A stretch of 64,000 nt of DNA, taken from the NCBI RefSeq assembly GCF_039542035.1, contig NZ_BAABHJ010000008.1:124001-188000 (forward strand), read 5' to 3'. This DNA comes from Actinoallomurus liliacearum (GTDB lineage Bacteria > Actinomycetota > Actinomycetes > Streptosporangiales > Streptosporangiaceae). Each line of letters starts with the position of its first letter. Position 1 is the stretch's first letter. The translations under genes and the position numbers were made by a program. Shown here piece by piece: positions 1 through 8,617 of the stretch. The notes under the pieces are model-generated. The model made no database searches. It saw only the letters and a list, made by a program, of their open reading frames with translations, and was not told where the DNA came from.

Positions 1-882
1 GGCGCCGCCCGTGCCGCGGCCGCTCTTCGCCGCGCCGTCCTTTCCGGCGCGCGACCCGGCCTTCGCGGACCCGGCCGCCTTGCGCTCCGCGCCGTCGCCC
101 TTGTCCGTACGGCCCTTCTTCGCCGCCTCGACGCTGGCCCGCAGCGCGCTGAGCAGGTCGGCGCCCGCCGGCGCCTCCTCGGGTGCCTCCGGCGAGACGA
201 CCTCCCGGCCCTCGACCTTCGCCTGGATGACCGACTCCAGGGCCTCGCGGTAGGCGTCCTTGTACTCGCCCGGGTCGAAGTCGCTCGTCATCGTGTCGAT
301 GAGCGAGGACGCCATCTGCAGCTCCTGGGGGCGGACGTCGACGTCCTCCTCCATGAACGGGAAGTCCGTCTCGCGCACCTCGTCCGGCCATAGCATCGTC
401 TCGAGGACGAAGACGCCGTCCCGTACCCGCAGCGTGCCGAGCGACTCGCGCTGCCGGAGCGCGACTTTGACCACCGCGACCTTGTCGGAGTCCTCGAGGG
501 CGTCGCGCAGCAGGACGTACGGCTTGACCCCCTGGGCGTCCGGCTCGAGGTAGTAGGTCTTGTTGAAGTAGATCGGGTCGACCTGCTCCAGCGGGGTGAA
601 CTGCAGGACGTCGATGCGGCGGCTCGTCGACAGCGGCAGGTCGGCGAAGTCCTCGTCGGTGAGGACGACCATCTCCCCACTCGGCAGCTCGTACCCCTTG
701 GCGATGTCGGAGTACGGCACCTCGTCGCCGTCGACGGTGCAGACGCGCTTGTACTTGATCCGGCCGCCGTCCTCGCGGTGGACCTGATGGAAGGCCACGT
801 CACGCTGCTCGGTGGCGGAGTAGAGCTTCACCGGGATCGTGACGAGCCCGAACGAGATCGCGCCCTTCCAGATGCTGCGCAT
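1..882 (-). CDS. ku: Ku protein, NHEJ end-binding (C-terminus off the window)
   Basis: The protein opens with MRSIWKGAISFGLV, the signature N-terminus of bacterial Ku, and continues through a Ku core (FNKTYYLEPD near residue 108). Ku homodimers thread onto double-strand ends and recruit LigD. Start: ATG at 882. The frame stays open to base 1, giving 294 visible residues, so the gene is cut by the window edge. After about residue 235 the chain becomes a Lys/Ala/Gly-rich basic tail, as in actinobacterial Ku proteins where the tail helps DNA binding and threading. It lies divergent from the ligase and polymerase genes at 1110 and 2207, so a shared NHEJ function is near certain. Confidence 0.95.
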   Translation of the reverse strand, partial: MRSIWKGAISFGLVTIPVKLYSATEQRDVAFHQVHREDGGRIKYKRVCTVDGDEVPYSDIAKGYELPSGEMVVLTDEDFADLPLSTSRRIDVLQFTPLEQVDPIYFNKTYYLEPDAQGVKPYVLLRDALEDSDKVAVVKVALRQRESLGTLRVRDGVFVLETMLWPDEVRETDFPFMEEDVDVRPQELQMASSLIDTMTSDFDPGEYKDAYREALESVIQAKVEGREVVSPEAPEEAPAGADLLSALRASVEAAKKGRTDKGDGAERKAAGSAKAGSRAGKDGAAKSGRGTGGA

Positions 883-1109
883 GGGGTGTCCCTACCCTCC
901 GGCCTGCCGATCTACCTGGCAGGGCCGTCCGAAATGCGATACCCCGAATGTATGCGCAGGTCGGGGGCCACACGAAGTGTCCCCGGGGTGAGCGGGCCGT
1001 TCGCGCCGTGCCATGGACGGACCTGGGCGCGCCCACGAGACCGTGTCCGGCCGGTTAAACCACCGGACGGCATGGCGTCAGGTTCGAGCGACATGGGGAA
1101 AATGATCGT

Positions 1110-2087
1110 ATGGGTGACCCCATGCCCTCCAATGTCCAGCCGATGCTCGCGACCCCGGGCGAGCTACCGGACGACGCCGACCGCTGGGGCCTGGAGCTCA
1201 AGTGGGACGGCGTCCGCGCGATGGTCTACGTCTCCGGCGGACGGGTCCGCGCGGTCGGCCGCCGCGGTCTGGACGCGACCCGCCGTTACCCCGAGCTGCA
1301 GGCCCTCGCCGACCTCCTGCCCGGCCAGACGGCGGTCGTCGACGGCGAGGTCGTGGCCTTCGATGAGCGCGGCCTGCCCAGCTTCCAGCGCCTGCAGCAC
1401 CGCATGCACGTCGAGCACCCGGACACCCTGCTGACCCGCCAAGTACCGGTGCACTTCATCGCCTTCGACCTGCTGTACCTGGACGGCCACCTGCTGTACG
1501 ACCTGCCCTACCGCGACCGGCGGACCCTGCTCGACGAGCTGGAGCTGGCGGCCGGCCCCATCGAGGCCCCGCCGTACCTGCCCGGTTCGGCCGGGGACCA
1601 GCTCGAAGAGCTGCTCGCCTACACAAGGGAGCAGGGCCTGGAAGGGTTGATCGCCAAACGGCTGGACTCCCCGTACCGGCCCGGCCGGCGGGTCGACGAC
1701 TGGCGGAAGATCAAGAACTTCCGTACGCAGGACGTCGTCATCGGCGGCTGGAAGGCCGGGCAGGGCCGCCGGGAGGGTGGCGTCGGATCCCTGTTGCTCG
1801 GCGTCTACGAGGACGGCGGCCTCCGGTTCGTCGGGCACGTCGGCACCGGGTTCACGGACGCGACGCTGGACGACCTGCACAAGATCCTCACCCCGTTGGA
1901 GCGATCCACCAGCCCGTACGCCATGGAGGTCCCCCGCGAGTACGCCCGCCGGGCGCGCTGGGTCGAGCCCTGGCTCGTCGGCGAGGTCGAGTTCTCCCGC
2001 TGGACCCTGGACGGGATGCTGCTGCACGCGTCCTGGCGTGGGCTCCGCCCCGACCTCAACCCCGAAGAGGTCTACGCGGAGCCCTAG
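1110..2087 (+). CDS. ligD: ATP-dependent DNA ligase, LigD ligase-domain type
   Basis: This 325-residue protein is a stand-alone ATP-dependent ligase of the LigD/LigC class that seals nicks at end-joining junctions. Motif I is ELKWDGVR with the adenylated lysine at K31. The nucleotidyltransferase domain runs to about residue 205, with motif IV-like EGLIAKR and motif V-like WRKIKNF. A C-terminal OB fold follows. Start ATG 1110 is preceded by a GGGGAAA stretch about 8 bases upstream; ATG 1122 is an alternative. There is no polymerase or phosphoesterase domain in the chain; the polymerase is the next gene, 120 bases downstream, so LigD is split here. Confidence 0.93.
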   Translation: MGDPMPSNVQPMLATPGELPDDADRWGLELKWDGVRAMVYVSGGRVRAVGRRGLDATRRYPELQALADLLPGQTAVVDGEVVAFDERGLPSFQRLQHRMHVEHPDTLLTRQVPVHFIAFDLLYLDGHLLYDLPYRDRRTLLDELELAAGPIEAPPYLPGSAGDQLEELLAYTREQGLEGLIAKRLDSPYRPGRRVDDWRKIKNFRTQDVVIGGWKAGQGRREGGVGSLLLGVYEDGGLRFVGHVGTGFTDATLDDLHKILTPLERSTSPYAMEVPREYARRARWVEPWLVGEVEFSRWTLDGMLLHASWRGLRPDLNPEEVYAEP

Positions 2088-2206
2088 ACCGGACGAGGCC
2101 TCGGGCGGACGCGGCCTTTGACCGTACGCGGACGACGGGTCGGTGGTTGAAGGCGGCGATGCCGGGGAGATGGCCCCTGAGCAGGCCGAGCCCCCGAGGA
2201 GAGCCG

Positions 2207-3103
2207 GTGAGCGACACCAAGACGAGCGTCCAGGTCGACGGCGTCCGGCTGACGCTGTCCAACCTCGACAAGGTCATGTACCCCCGGCACGGCTTCACCA
2301 AGGGAGAGGTCATCGACTACTACGCGCGGATCGCGCCGGTCCTGCTCCCCCATCTGAAGGACCGTCCGGCGACGCGCCTGCGCTACCCCGACGGCGTGGA
2401 GGGCCAGACGTTCTTCGAGAAGAACGCGCCGTCGCACACTCCGGACTGGGTGCGCACGGTCTGCCTGCCGACGCCCGGCGGGAGCCGGGACGCGGTGAAC
2501 TTCGTGGTCGTCGACGATCTGCCCGCCCTGGTCTGGTGCGCGAACCTGGCCGCGCTCGAGCTGCACGTGCCGCAGTGGCGGGTCGGCCCCCGGGGCGGCG
2601 CGCGCGAGCCGGACCTGCTGGTGTTCGACCTCGACCCCGGCCCGCCCGCCATGGTCGAGGAGGCGCGCGAGGTCGCCTGCCTGCTGCGCGATCTGCTCGA
2701 GACCGACGGGCTGCGGTCGTTCCCGAAGACGAGCGGCAAGAAGGGCCTGCACCTGTACGTCCCGATCAAGGAGACCTCCGACCAGCGCACCTCGGCGTAC
2801 GCGAAGGAGGCGGCGCGCAGGCTCGAGAAGGAGCACCCGCGCCTGGTGGTCAGCCGGATGGAGAAGAAGCTGCGGTCCGGAAAGGTCTTCGTCGACTGGA
2901 GTCAGAACAACCGGCACAAGACCACGGTCGCGCCGTACTCTTTGCGAGCCGCCGAAGAACCCTCCGTCTCCACGCCGGTGACGTGGGACGAGGTGAACTC
3001 CGGCGCGGAGCTGTGGTTCGGACCCGACGAGGTGCGCGAGCGCGTCGAGCGGCACGGCGACCTCTTGGAACCGCTGCTGACCTTGCGTCAGAAGCTGCCG
3101 TGA
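2207..3103 (+). CDS. ligD: LigD-type primase-polymerase domain protein
   Basis: This is the archaeo-eukaryotic primase-like polymerase part of LigD, which adds nucleotides at broken ends during NHEJ. Recognisable elements are SNLDKVMYP near the N-terminus, the metal-binding DLDPG motif in LLVFDLDPG, and TSGKKGLHLYVPI further on. Length is 298 residues, as expected for a lone polymerase domain. I chose GTG 2207 because GAGGAGAG lies just upstream; starts near 2147 lack a ribosome binding site. It follows the ligase gene on the same strand and faces Ku, so the three genes form one repair locus. Confidence 0.93.
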   Translation: MSDTKTSVQVDGVRLTLSNLDKVMYPRHGFTKGEVIDYYARIAPVLLPHLKDRPATRLRYPDGVEGQTFFEKNAPSHTPDWVRTVCLPTPGGSRDAVNFVVVDDLPALVWCANLAALELHVPQWRVGPRGGAREPDLLVFDLDPGPPAMVEEAREVACLLRDLLETDGLRSFPKTSGKKGLHLYVPIKETSDQRTSAYAKEAARRLEKEHPRLVVSRMEKKLRSGKVFVDWSQNNRHKTTVAPYSLRAAEEPSVSTPVTWDEVNSGAELWFGPDEVRERVERHGDLLEPLLTLRQKLP

Positions 3104-3254
3104 AGGCCCGCAGTGCGTACGGGAGGCTGCTCGGTGCGTCACCATTGATCGGAGGGTCCACAATCGTGGGCGGTGGTCATGGCGCCGAATCGTCGCCGTG
3201 GCCGCCGGTGGAGGTGACACGCGCATGGCGCGTGAAATGGGGAAGGATGATCAG

Positions 3255-4595
3255 GTGACGGACGACGCGCAGGACAGGCGCTATGACGTCGTTGTGCTGG
3301 GCGGAGGCTCCGGCAAGAACATCGCCGCCGAACTGGCGCGGGCGGGCCGTTCGGTCGCGCTGGTGGAGGGCCGCCTGGTCGGCGGGGAGTGCCCGTATTT
3401 CGCGTGCATGCCATCGAAGACGCTGCTGCACTCGGCCCGGCTCGGGGAGACGTGGGAGCACGCGGTCGCGCGGCGCGACGAGGTGACCCGTCACCTCGAG
3501 GACGCGCCCACCGCGGCTCAGATGGCCGAGGCCGGGGTGACCGTCGTGCGCGGTCGCGGCCGGGTCGTACGGCCCGGGGTCGTCGAGGTCGAGGGGACCG
3601 AGTACGGCTACACCGACCTCGTGGTGGCGACCGGCAGCGAGCCGGTACGCCCCCCGGTCGAGGGCATCGACGAGGTGCCCACCTGGACGAGTGACGAGGC
3701 CCTGACGCGGCCCGACCTGCCGCGTCGGCTGATCGTGCTGGGCGGCGGCGCGGTCGGCTGCGAGCTGAGCCAGATCTACGCGGCGTTCGGCTCCCAGGTC
3801 ACCCTGGTCGAACCGGCCGAACGCCTGCTCGCGGCCGAGGCGCCGTTCCTGGGCGAGACGCTCGCCGACGCGCTCCGCAGGATGGGGGCCGACCTGCGGC
3901 TCGGCGTGGCGGCCACGAGTGCCGAACGCACCGAGACCGGGCTGCGGCTGCGGCTGTCCGACGGCAACCACATCGACGCGGACCGCATCCTCATCGCGGC
4001 CGGCCGGCGGCCGCGCGTCGCGGACCTGGGCCTGGAGACGATCGGCGTCCGCTTCGACCCGGAGCGCGGCATCGCCGTCGACTCCACCTGCCATGCCGCC
4101 CCGACCGCGGAGGGCACCGACGGCACGAACGTCTGGGCCGCCGGTGACGTGACCGGGGTCGCGCCCTACACCCACGCCGCGAACTACCAAGCCGCGGTGG
4201 TGGTCTCCAACGTCCTGGGCAAGCGCCGGGAGGCGGACTACCGGGCGATCCCCCGCGCCGTCTACACGACGCCCTCGGTGTACGCGGTGGGCGTCTCGCC
4301 GCTGGCCGCGAGCGGGCTGGAACTGGTCGCGGCGGGGTACGACCTCGCGGAGACCGCCCGCGCCGCCGTGGAGGACGACGACCGCGGCCGGGTGGAGTTG
4401 TACGCCGACCGAGCCCGGGGCGTTCTCGTGGGCGCCGCCGCGGTGGGGCTCTACGCTGAGGAGTGGATGAGTGAGATCACGTTGGCCATCCGGGCCGAGA
4501 CGCCGCTGAGCATCCTCACCGACGTGGTCCACGCCTTCCCGACGTACGGTGAGGCCTTCGAACCGGTCCTGCGCGAACTGGCCGAGCAGCTCTGA
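3255..4595 (+). CDS. FAD/NAD(P) pyridine nucleotide-disulfide oxidoreductase
   Basis: The family moves electrons from NAD(P)H through FAD to a redox-active disulfide. The protein has an N-terminal FAD motif GGGSGKN (residues 16-22), a redox pair C46-PYFA-C51 in a CX4C arrangement, a central NAD(P)-binding GGGAVGCELSQ segment, and a C-terminal dimerisation domain. The C-terminal catalytic His-Glu signature is altered: dihydrolipoyl dehydrogenases read HAHPTxxE, whereas this protein reads HAFPTYGE, so the proton-relay His is Phe428. The substrate is therefore unclear and it should not be called dihydrolipoyl dehydrogenase. Start GTG 3255 has GGAAGGA 8 bases upstream; ATG 3225 and 3237 are weaker alternatives. 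Confidence 0.88.
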   Translation: MTDDAQDRRYDVVVLGGGSGKNIAAELARAGRSVALVEGRLVGGECPYFACMPSKTLLHSARLGETWEHAVARRDEVTRHLEDAPTAAQMAEAGVTVVRGRGRVVRPGVVEVEGTEYGYTDLVVATGSEPVRPPVEGIDEVPTWTSDEALTRPDLPRRLIVLGGGAVGCELSQIYAAFGSQVTLVEPAERLLAAEAPFLGETLADALRRMGADLRLGVAATSAERTETGLRLRLSDGNHIDADRILIAAGRRPRVADLGLETIGVRFDPERGIAVDSTCHAAPTAEGTDGTNVWAAGDVTGVAPYTHAANYQAAVVVSNVLGKRREADYRAIPRAVYTTPSVYAVGVSPLAASGLELVAAGYDLAETARAAVEDDDRGRVELYADRARGVLVGAAAVGLYAEEWMSEITLAIRAETPLSILTDVVHAFPTYGEAFEPVLRELAEQL

Positions 4596-4618
4596 AGTTC
4601 TCTTGGGGGAGAGACGCC

Positions 4619-4798
4619 ATGCCCGATGACGAGATCGAACTGAGCCTCGAGGCTCCCGAGGCCGACGCCGCCGAGCAGCACGTGGCGGTGCGCGACGCCG
4701 AGAGTCCGTGGCCGACCACGTTCCCGGTCGAGGTGAACGAGGCCGACGCCGCGGAGCAGAGGTACGAGATCGACCTCGACGAGGACGACTACCGGTGA
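4619..4798 (+). CDS. Small acidic repeat protein (59 aa), conserved hypothetical
   Basis: ATG 4619 is preceded by GGGGGAGAG and opens a 59-residue, strongly acidic protein. It contains the heptad EADAAEQ twice, at residues 13-19 and 41-47, and ends LDEDDYR. No catalytic or membrane motif is visible. From memory, short proteins with paired EADxAEQ motifs and an acidic DEDDYR-like end recur in actinomycetes, but I know of no function. It sits 23 bases after the flavoprotein gene on the same strand, so the two are probably co-transcribed. Confidence 0.8.
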   Translation: MPDDEIELSLEAPEADAAEQHVAVRDAESPWPTTFPVEVNEADAAEQRYEIDLDEDDYR

Positions 4799-4855
4799 CC
4801 ACGAGGACCGGGTGGTGGCGTCGCCCCGAGGGCCCACGGCGCCGCTCGGACGGCA

Positions 4856-4894
4856 CACGGGGGCGCCGCTTTCACGCACGGGGGCGCCGCTTTC
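4856..4894 (+). repeat. Two tandem 18-bp copies, 21-bp period
   Basis: CACGGGGGCGCCGCTTTC occurs at 4856-4873 and again at 4877-4894, in the 206-bp gap between the small acidic gene and the TetR gene. No gene is visible in this gap. Confidence 0.85.
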
Positions 4895-5004
4895 GCGGCG
4901 GCGTCGTCGGGTTCGGCCGGTCGGACGTTACCCGGTCGTAGGATGGTAGCCCGCAGCGCGAGCGGCGCCACAGCGTCGCCCGGACAGGTGATCGGAGAAC
5001 TCAC

Positions 5005-5625
5005 GTGACCGCAACCCCGGACGCCCGCCCCCGGGGCACGAGGCTCCCGCGGCTGGCCCGCCGCCGCCAACTGCTGGGCGCCGCCCAGGAGGTGTTCGTC
5101 GCGCAGGGCTACCACGCCGCCGCGATGGACGAGATCGCCGAGCGCGCAGGCGTCAGCAAGCCCGTGCTGTACCAGCACTTCCCGGGCAAGCTCGAGCTGT
5201 ACCTCGCGCTGCTGGACGAGCACGCCGAGGGGCTCGTCCAGCACCTGCGCGACGCGCTGGCCTCGACCCCGGACAACAAGCTGCGCGTGCAGCGGACCAT
5301 CGAGGCGTTCTACGACTTCGTGGCCGGGGAGGGCGAGGCGTACCGCCTGGTGTTCGAGTCCGACCTGCGCAACGTCGCCGCCGTACGCGCCCGGGTGGAC
5401 CGCACCAACCAGCAGTGCGCCGAGATGATCGCACAGGTGATCCAGGAGGACACCGGCGTCTCCAGCGACGAGGCGCACCTCCTCGGCATGGGGCTGGTCG
5501 GCATGGCCGAGGTCAGCGCGCGCTACTGGCTGTCGCAGCGCGGCAAGATCTCCAAGGATCAGGCCGAGCACCTCATCGCGCGGCTGCAGTGGCGCGGCAT
5601 CGGCGGCTTCCCCCGCACCACCTGA
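5005..5625 (+). CDS. TetR family transcriptional regulator
   Basis: This 206-residue protein has a TetR N-terminal DNA-binding domain: RRRQLLGAAQEVFVAQGYH leads into MDEIAERAGVSKPVLYQHFP, the helix-turn-helix of the family, at about residues 40-62. The C-terminal ligand domain is of ordinary length. Start GTG 5005 is supported by CGGAGAA just upstream. The DUF3107 gene follows 157 bases downstream on the same strand. That pairing recurs in actinomycetes, which suggests a conserved housekeeping role rather than a drug-efflux repressor; the ligand is unknown. Confidence 0.93.
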   Translation: MTATPDARPRGTRLPRLARRRQLLGAAQEVFVAQGYHAAAMDEIAERAGVSKPVLYQHFPGKLELYLALLDEHAEGLVQHLRDALASTPDNKLRVQRTIEAFYDFVAGEGEAYRLVFESDLRNVAAVRARVDRTNQQCAEMIAQVIQEDTGVSSDEAHLLGMGLVGMAEVSARYWLSQRGKISKDQAEHLIARLQWRGIGGFPRTT

Positions 5626-5626
5626 C

Positions 5627-5684
5627 GCACCGGGCACTCCCGCCACCACTCTTTCGCACCGGGCACTCCCGCCGCCCCTCTTTC
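5627..5684 (+). repeat. Two tandem 29-bp units directly after the TetR stop
   Basis: A 29-bp unit starting GCACCGGGCACTCCCGCC and ending CTCTTTC is repeated at 5627-5655 and 5656-5684, with a further GCACCGG at 5685. It starts one base after the TGA of the TetR gene. No hairpin terminator is evident. Confidence 0.85.
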
Positions 5685-5782
5685 GCACCGGTCCGTGCCA
5701 TAGTGCCGGTAAGTCGGATGAGACCGGCCCGGAGGTACGCCAGGGGACGGTCCTGAGATCGCCCCGCTACGGAGGGAAGAAC

Positions 5783-6010
5783 GTGCAGGTACGGATCGGT
5801 GTCCAGTCGGTGCCCAAGGAACTGGTCGTCGAGACCTCGCTGTCCGCCGACGAGGTGGAGCGCGCGGTGCAGGACGCGGTGGCCGAGGAGGACGGAGTGT
5901 TCACGCTCCGCAGCCGGGACGGCGCCCGCCTCGTCGTGCCGGCGGCCAAGCTCGCCTACGTGGAGATCGCCGAGTCGGAGCAGAGGAGCGTCGGCTTCGG
6001 CTCCTACTGA
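5783..6010 (+). CDS. DUF3107 domain protein
   Basis: The 75-residue product begins MQVRIGVQSVPKELVVET and matches the DUF3107 family over its full length, ending in a predicted beta-rich segment (ARLVVPAAKLAYVEI). The family is small, cytoplasmic, nearly confined to actinobacteria and of unknown function. Start GTG 5783 has a strong GGAGGGAAG ribosome binding site. It follows the TetR gene, an arrangement seen widely in related genomes, so the pair may be functionally linked. Confidence 0.93.
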   Translation: MQVRIGVQSVPKELVVETSLSADEVERAVQDAVAEEDGVFTLRSRDGARLVVPAAKLAYVEIAESEQRSVGFGSY

Positions 6011-6129
6011 CCGCTCCGAAGATTCGTTCCGACTTTTTCAAGAGATTGGAATGAGTCTCTCGGAGAGGGGCATACAGACCGCGCGAATCCGAAGCGCCGG
6101 ACTCGGTCCGGCAGGAGGTGGTCTGAGAA

Positions 6130-6393
6130 ATGCTGATGACAATAATCTGGTTCATCATTATCGGCGCCATCATCGGGGCTCTCGCGCGTCTTGTCGTGCC
6201 CGGCCCGAACCCGATGGGCATCGCCCTGACGATCCTGATCGGGGTCGTCGGCGCGGTGATCGGCGGCGTCATCGCCAACGCACTCGGTGCGGGCAGCATC
6301 ATCGCCTTCATCATCTCGGTCCTGGTGGCCGCCGCGGGCGTCGCGCTGATCAGCGGTCGCGGCCGGTGGGGCTCGCGCCGCGGCGTGTACTGA
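6130..6393 (+). CDS. GlsB/YeaQ/YmgE family (transglycosylase-associated) membrane protein
   Basis: This 87-residue protein consists almost entirely of three hydrophobic helices: residues 3-20, 30-50 and 55-75. The glycine-zipper pattern IIGAIIGALARLVVPGPNP is typical of the GlsB/YeaQ/YmgE family. The name transglycosylase-associated is historical; the role is thought to be a small envelope stress protein. Start ATG 6130 has AGGAGG at 6113-6118. A hairpin terminator follows at 6440-6471. Confidence 0.92.
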   Translation: MLMTIIWFIIIGAIIGALARLVVPGPNPMGIALTILIGVVGAVIGGVIANALGAGSIIAFIISVLVAAAGVALISGRGRWGSRRGVY

Positions 6394-6439
6394 TCGAGCC
6401 GGCTCCGGCCCATCCACACGGAATCTGACCTGACCCCCA

Positions 6440-6471
6440 GCGAGGCCCCCGCCCACCGGCGGGGGCCTCGC
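6440..6471 (+). terminator. Hairpin terminator, 14-bp perfect stem
   Basis: GCGAGGCCCCCGCC (6440-6453), loop CACC, then the exact reverse complement at 6458-6471. It lies 46 bases after the GlsB-type gene and upstream, on the + strand, of the convergent kinase end, so it can serve both sides. There is no U-tract, as is common in high-GC actinomycetes. Confidence 0.8.
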
Positions 6472-6607
6472 CACGTCCACGACCCGTGGACGCGCTCCCG
6501 CCCCCCGCTCGGCCACGGAAGGAATCCGGCCGCGCGTCGGGAGTCCGTGGGCGTGGGACGCCGCCCCGTACGAGACCCGGCCCCGGGGGCGGTGGCCGCG
6601 ACGCGCG

Positions 6608-8533
6608 TCAGGAGTGCGTGGGCGTGGGGGCGGCCGTCTTCGTCGCCGTCCCGGGTTGGGACGCCTTGGCCGTCGCCGCGATCTCCGGGCGGACGTACGC
6701 GCCCAACTTCTCGTACGGAACATCGAACGCGCGGCCGAGATCGGCGTGCGGGCAGCCCAGGTCGATCCAGCCGCGGATCGTGAACGTGATGCCGGTGACG
6801 GTGGGGGCGATCTCGAGCCCTCGGCCGAGGTCGTGTCCGGTCAGCGGCTGGCCCTGAGCGCAGACGCCGCCGTTCACCTGCGGATCCATGATCCGCGCGA
6901 GAGCGCGCGCGCCGGCCGCGGTGCGCGCGGCCGGAAGCAGCAGGTCCGCGACGCCCAGCGCCCTGCCCGTCGCCAGGTCCAGCACGACGGTGTCCTGGGA
7001 ACTGGCGGGGATCTGCCGGTTCGAGTCGCTGCTGTCGGCGAACGTGTAGGTGACCGACAGGAGCTTCGGACCGCCCAGCCCCACCGTCGGGGCCGACTCC
7101 AGCGTGCCGGTCGGCAGGCTCATCGCCTGGCCCGCCGACATGACGAAGGCGGGCTTCAACTGGGCGAGGGTCCGGTCGACCGGGGCCCGCAGCGCCTTGT
7201 TGACCTTCGCCTGTACGGCGGCGTCCTTCAGGCCGCTCACCTGGATGTACCGCGTGATCATGGTGCGCCCCTTGTGGAGCGTCGTGCTGGTGGACGCCAC
7301 GTTCACGCGGAGCGGCTGTACGGCGGCCGTCGGCCGCGTCGGTCCGGCCGAGGGGTGGTGGTCCCCTCCCCGGGAGGCGACGACGGCGGCGGTCCCGGCC
7401 GCTCCGACGACGATGACACCCGCGATGGCGACGGACGCCTTCGCCCCGATGCCCGACAGCAGGGACTTGCCCGCACCCTGCGCGACGGTTCCGGCGTGCG
7501 CAGCGCCGCCCGCCGCCTGCGCTCCGCCGCTCCCGGCGCCGGAGGCTCCGCCACCGGCCGCGGTACCCGTACCGCCCGCACCGACGCCGCCCGCCGCGCC
7601 TCCACCGGCGGCGCCTCCGCCCACGGCGCCGCCGACCGGGGCGCCCGAGCCGCTCGCGAGGAGCGCGGCGAGGGGGAACAGGGCCGCCAGCCCGGCGGCC
7701 GCCTCGGCCAGCCGTCGCCACCCGTTGGACTCCCAGTCCGGCCCGTACTCGGCCGTGGCCACGCGCTCCAGCTCGGCCACGAACGCCCCGGCGGCGACCG
7801 GCCGTTCCGCGGGATGCTTGGCCATGCCCCGGACGACCAGGCCCCGGAGCGCCTCCGGGAGCTCGCGCAGAGGGACCTGCGCGTTGGTGTGCTGGGCCCG
7901 GTACGCCTGCTCGGTCTCGCCCTGGAACGGGGTGTGGCCGGTGACACACTCGAAGAAGACGCAGGTCGCCGCGTACACGTCGGTGGCCGGGGTGGCGGGC
8001 GCGCCCTGCCACTGCTCCGGCGCCATGTAGGGCGGCGTGCCCAGGGCCAGGCCGCTCTGCCCGGAACGCAGCGCGATGCCGAAGTCGATGAGCGTGCTCT
8101 GGCCGTCGGCGCGCACCAGGACGTTCGGGGGCTTGTAGTCGCGGTGCACGACGCCGCGCTCATGCGCGGTGCCCAGGCCGAGGAGCGACCCCTTGAGCAC
8201 CGCCAGAGCCGCCTGCGGCTCGAGCGGGGCGTCCTCGTCCAGGAGCGCGCGCAGCGAGATCCCGTCGACCGCCTCCATCACGATCGCCGCGCCGTGCTCC
8301 GTCTCGACGAAGTCGTACAGGCGCGCGATGTGCGGGCTGTCGAGCTGCCGGAGTATCCGCGCCTCGGCCCGGAAGCCGCCCAGAAACCGCTGGTCGGCGA
8401 GGAGATTCGCGGTCAGGTACTTGACCGCGACCTGCGCGCCGGACGCGTCGTGCCGGGCGAGCACCACCCGCCCGAAGCCGCCCCTGCCCAGCTCTCGCAC
8501 TTCCGAGTAGCCGGGAAGCGCCCAATCGCCCAA
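6608..8533 (-). CDS. Receptor Ser/Thr protein kinase with RsiV/DUF3298-like sensor
   Basis: The N-terminal ~270 residues form a Hanks-type kinase: glycine loop GRGGFGRV (16-23), Lys38 in VAVKYL, catalytic Asp132 in HRDYKPPN, Asp150 in DFG, and an APE motif in MAPEQ. A Gly/Ala-rich linker and one membrane helix (about residues 365-385) lead to an extracytoplasmic domain. The end of that domain (RGWIDLGCPHADLGRAFDVPY) resembles the RsiV/DUF3298 fold. The loop HRDYKPPN departs from the usual HRDLKPEN but keeps the essential residues. I place the start at TTG 8533 because AGGAGGA precedes it by 6 bases. The target is unknown. Confidence 0.92.
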   Translation of the reverse strand: MGDWALPGYSEVRELGRGGFGRVVLARHDASGAQVAVKYLTANLLADQRFLGGFRAEARILRQLDSPHIARLYDFVETEHGAAIVMEAVDGISLRALLDEDAPLEPQAALAVLKGSLLGLGTAHERGVVHRDYKPPNVLVRADGQSTLIDFGIALRSGQSGLALGTPPYMAPEQWQGAPATPATDVYAATCVFFECVTGHTPFQGETEQAYRAQHTNAQVPLRELPEALRGLVVRGMAKHPAERPVAAGAFVAELERVATAEYGPDWESNGWRRLAEAAAGLAALFPLAALLASGSGAPVGGAVGGGAAGGGAAGGVGAGGTGTAAGGGASGAGSGGAQAAGGAAHAGTVAQGAGKSLLSGIGAKASVAIAGVIVVGAAGTAAVVASRGGDHHPSAGPTRPTAAVQPLRVNVASTSTTLHKGRTMITRYIQVSGLKDAAVQAKVNKALRAPVDRTLAQLKPAFVMSAGQAMSLPTGTLESAPTVGLGGPKLLSVTYTFADSSDSNRQIPASSQDTVVLDLATGRALGVADLLLPAARTAAGARALARIMDPQVNGGVCAQGQPLTGHDLGRGLEIAPTVTGITFTIRGWIDLGCPHADLGRAFDVPYEKLGAYVRPEIAATAKASQPGTATKTAAPTPTHS

Positions 8534-8617
8534 ATTCGTCCTCCTCTACCAAGAGGGGGAAGTTACTGGATACGCATGGTCACGGGAAGCAACGCCACGC
8601 ACCATCCGGGACGAAGA

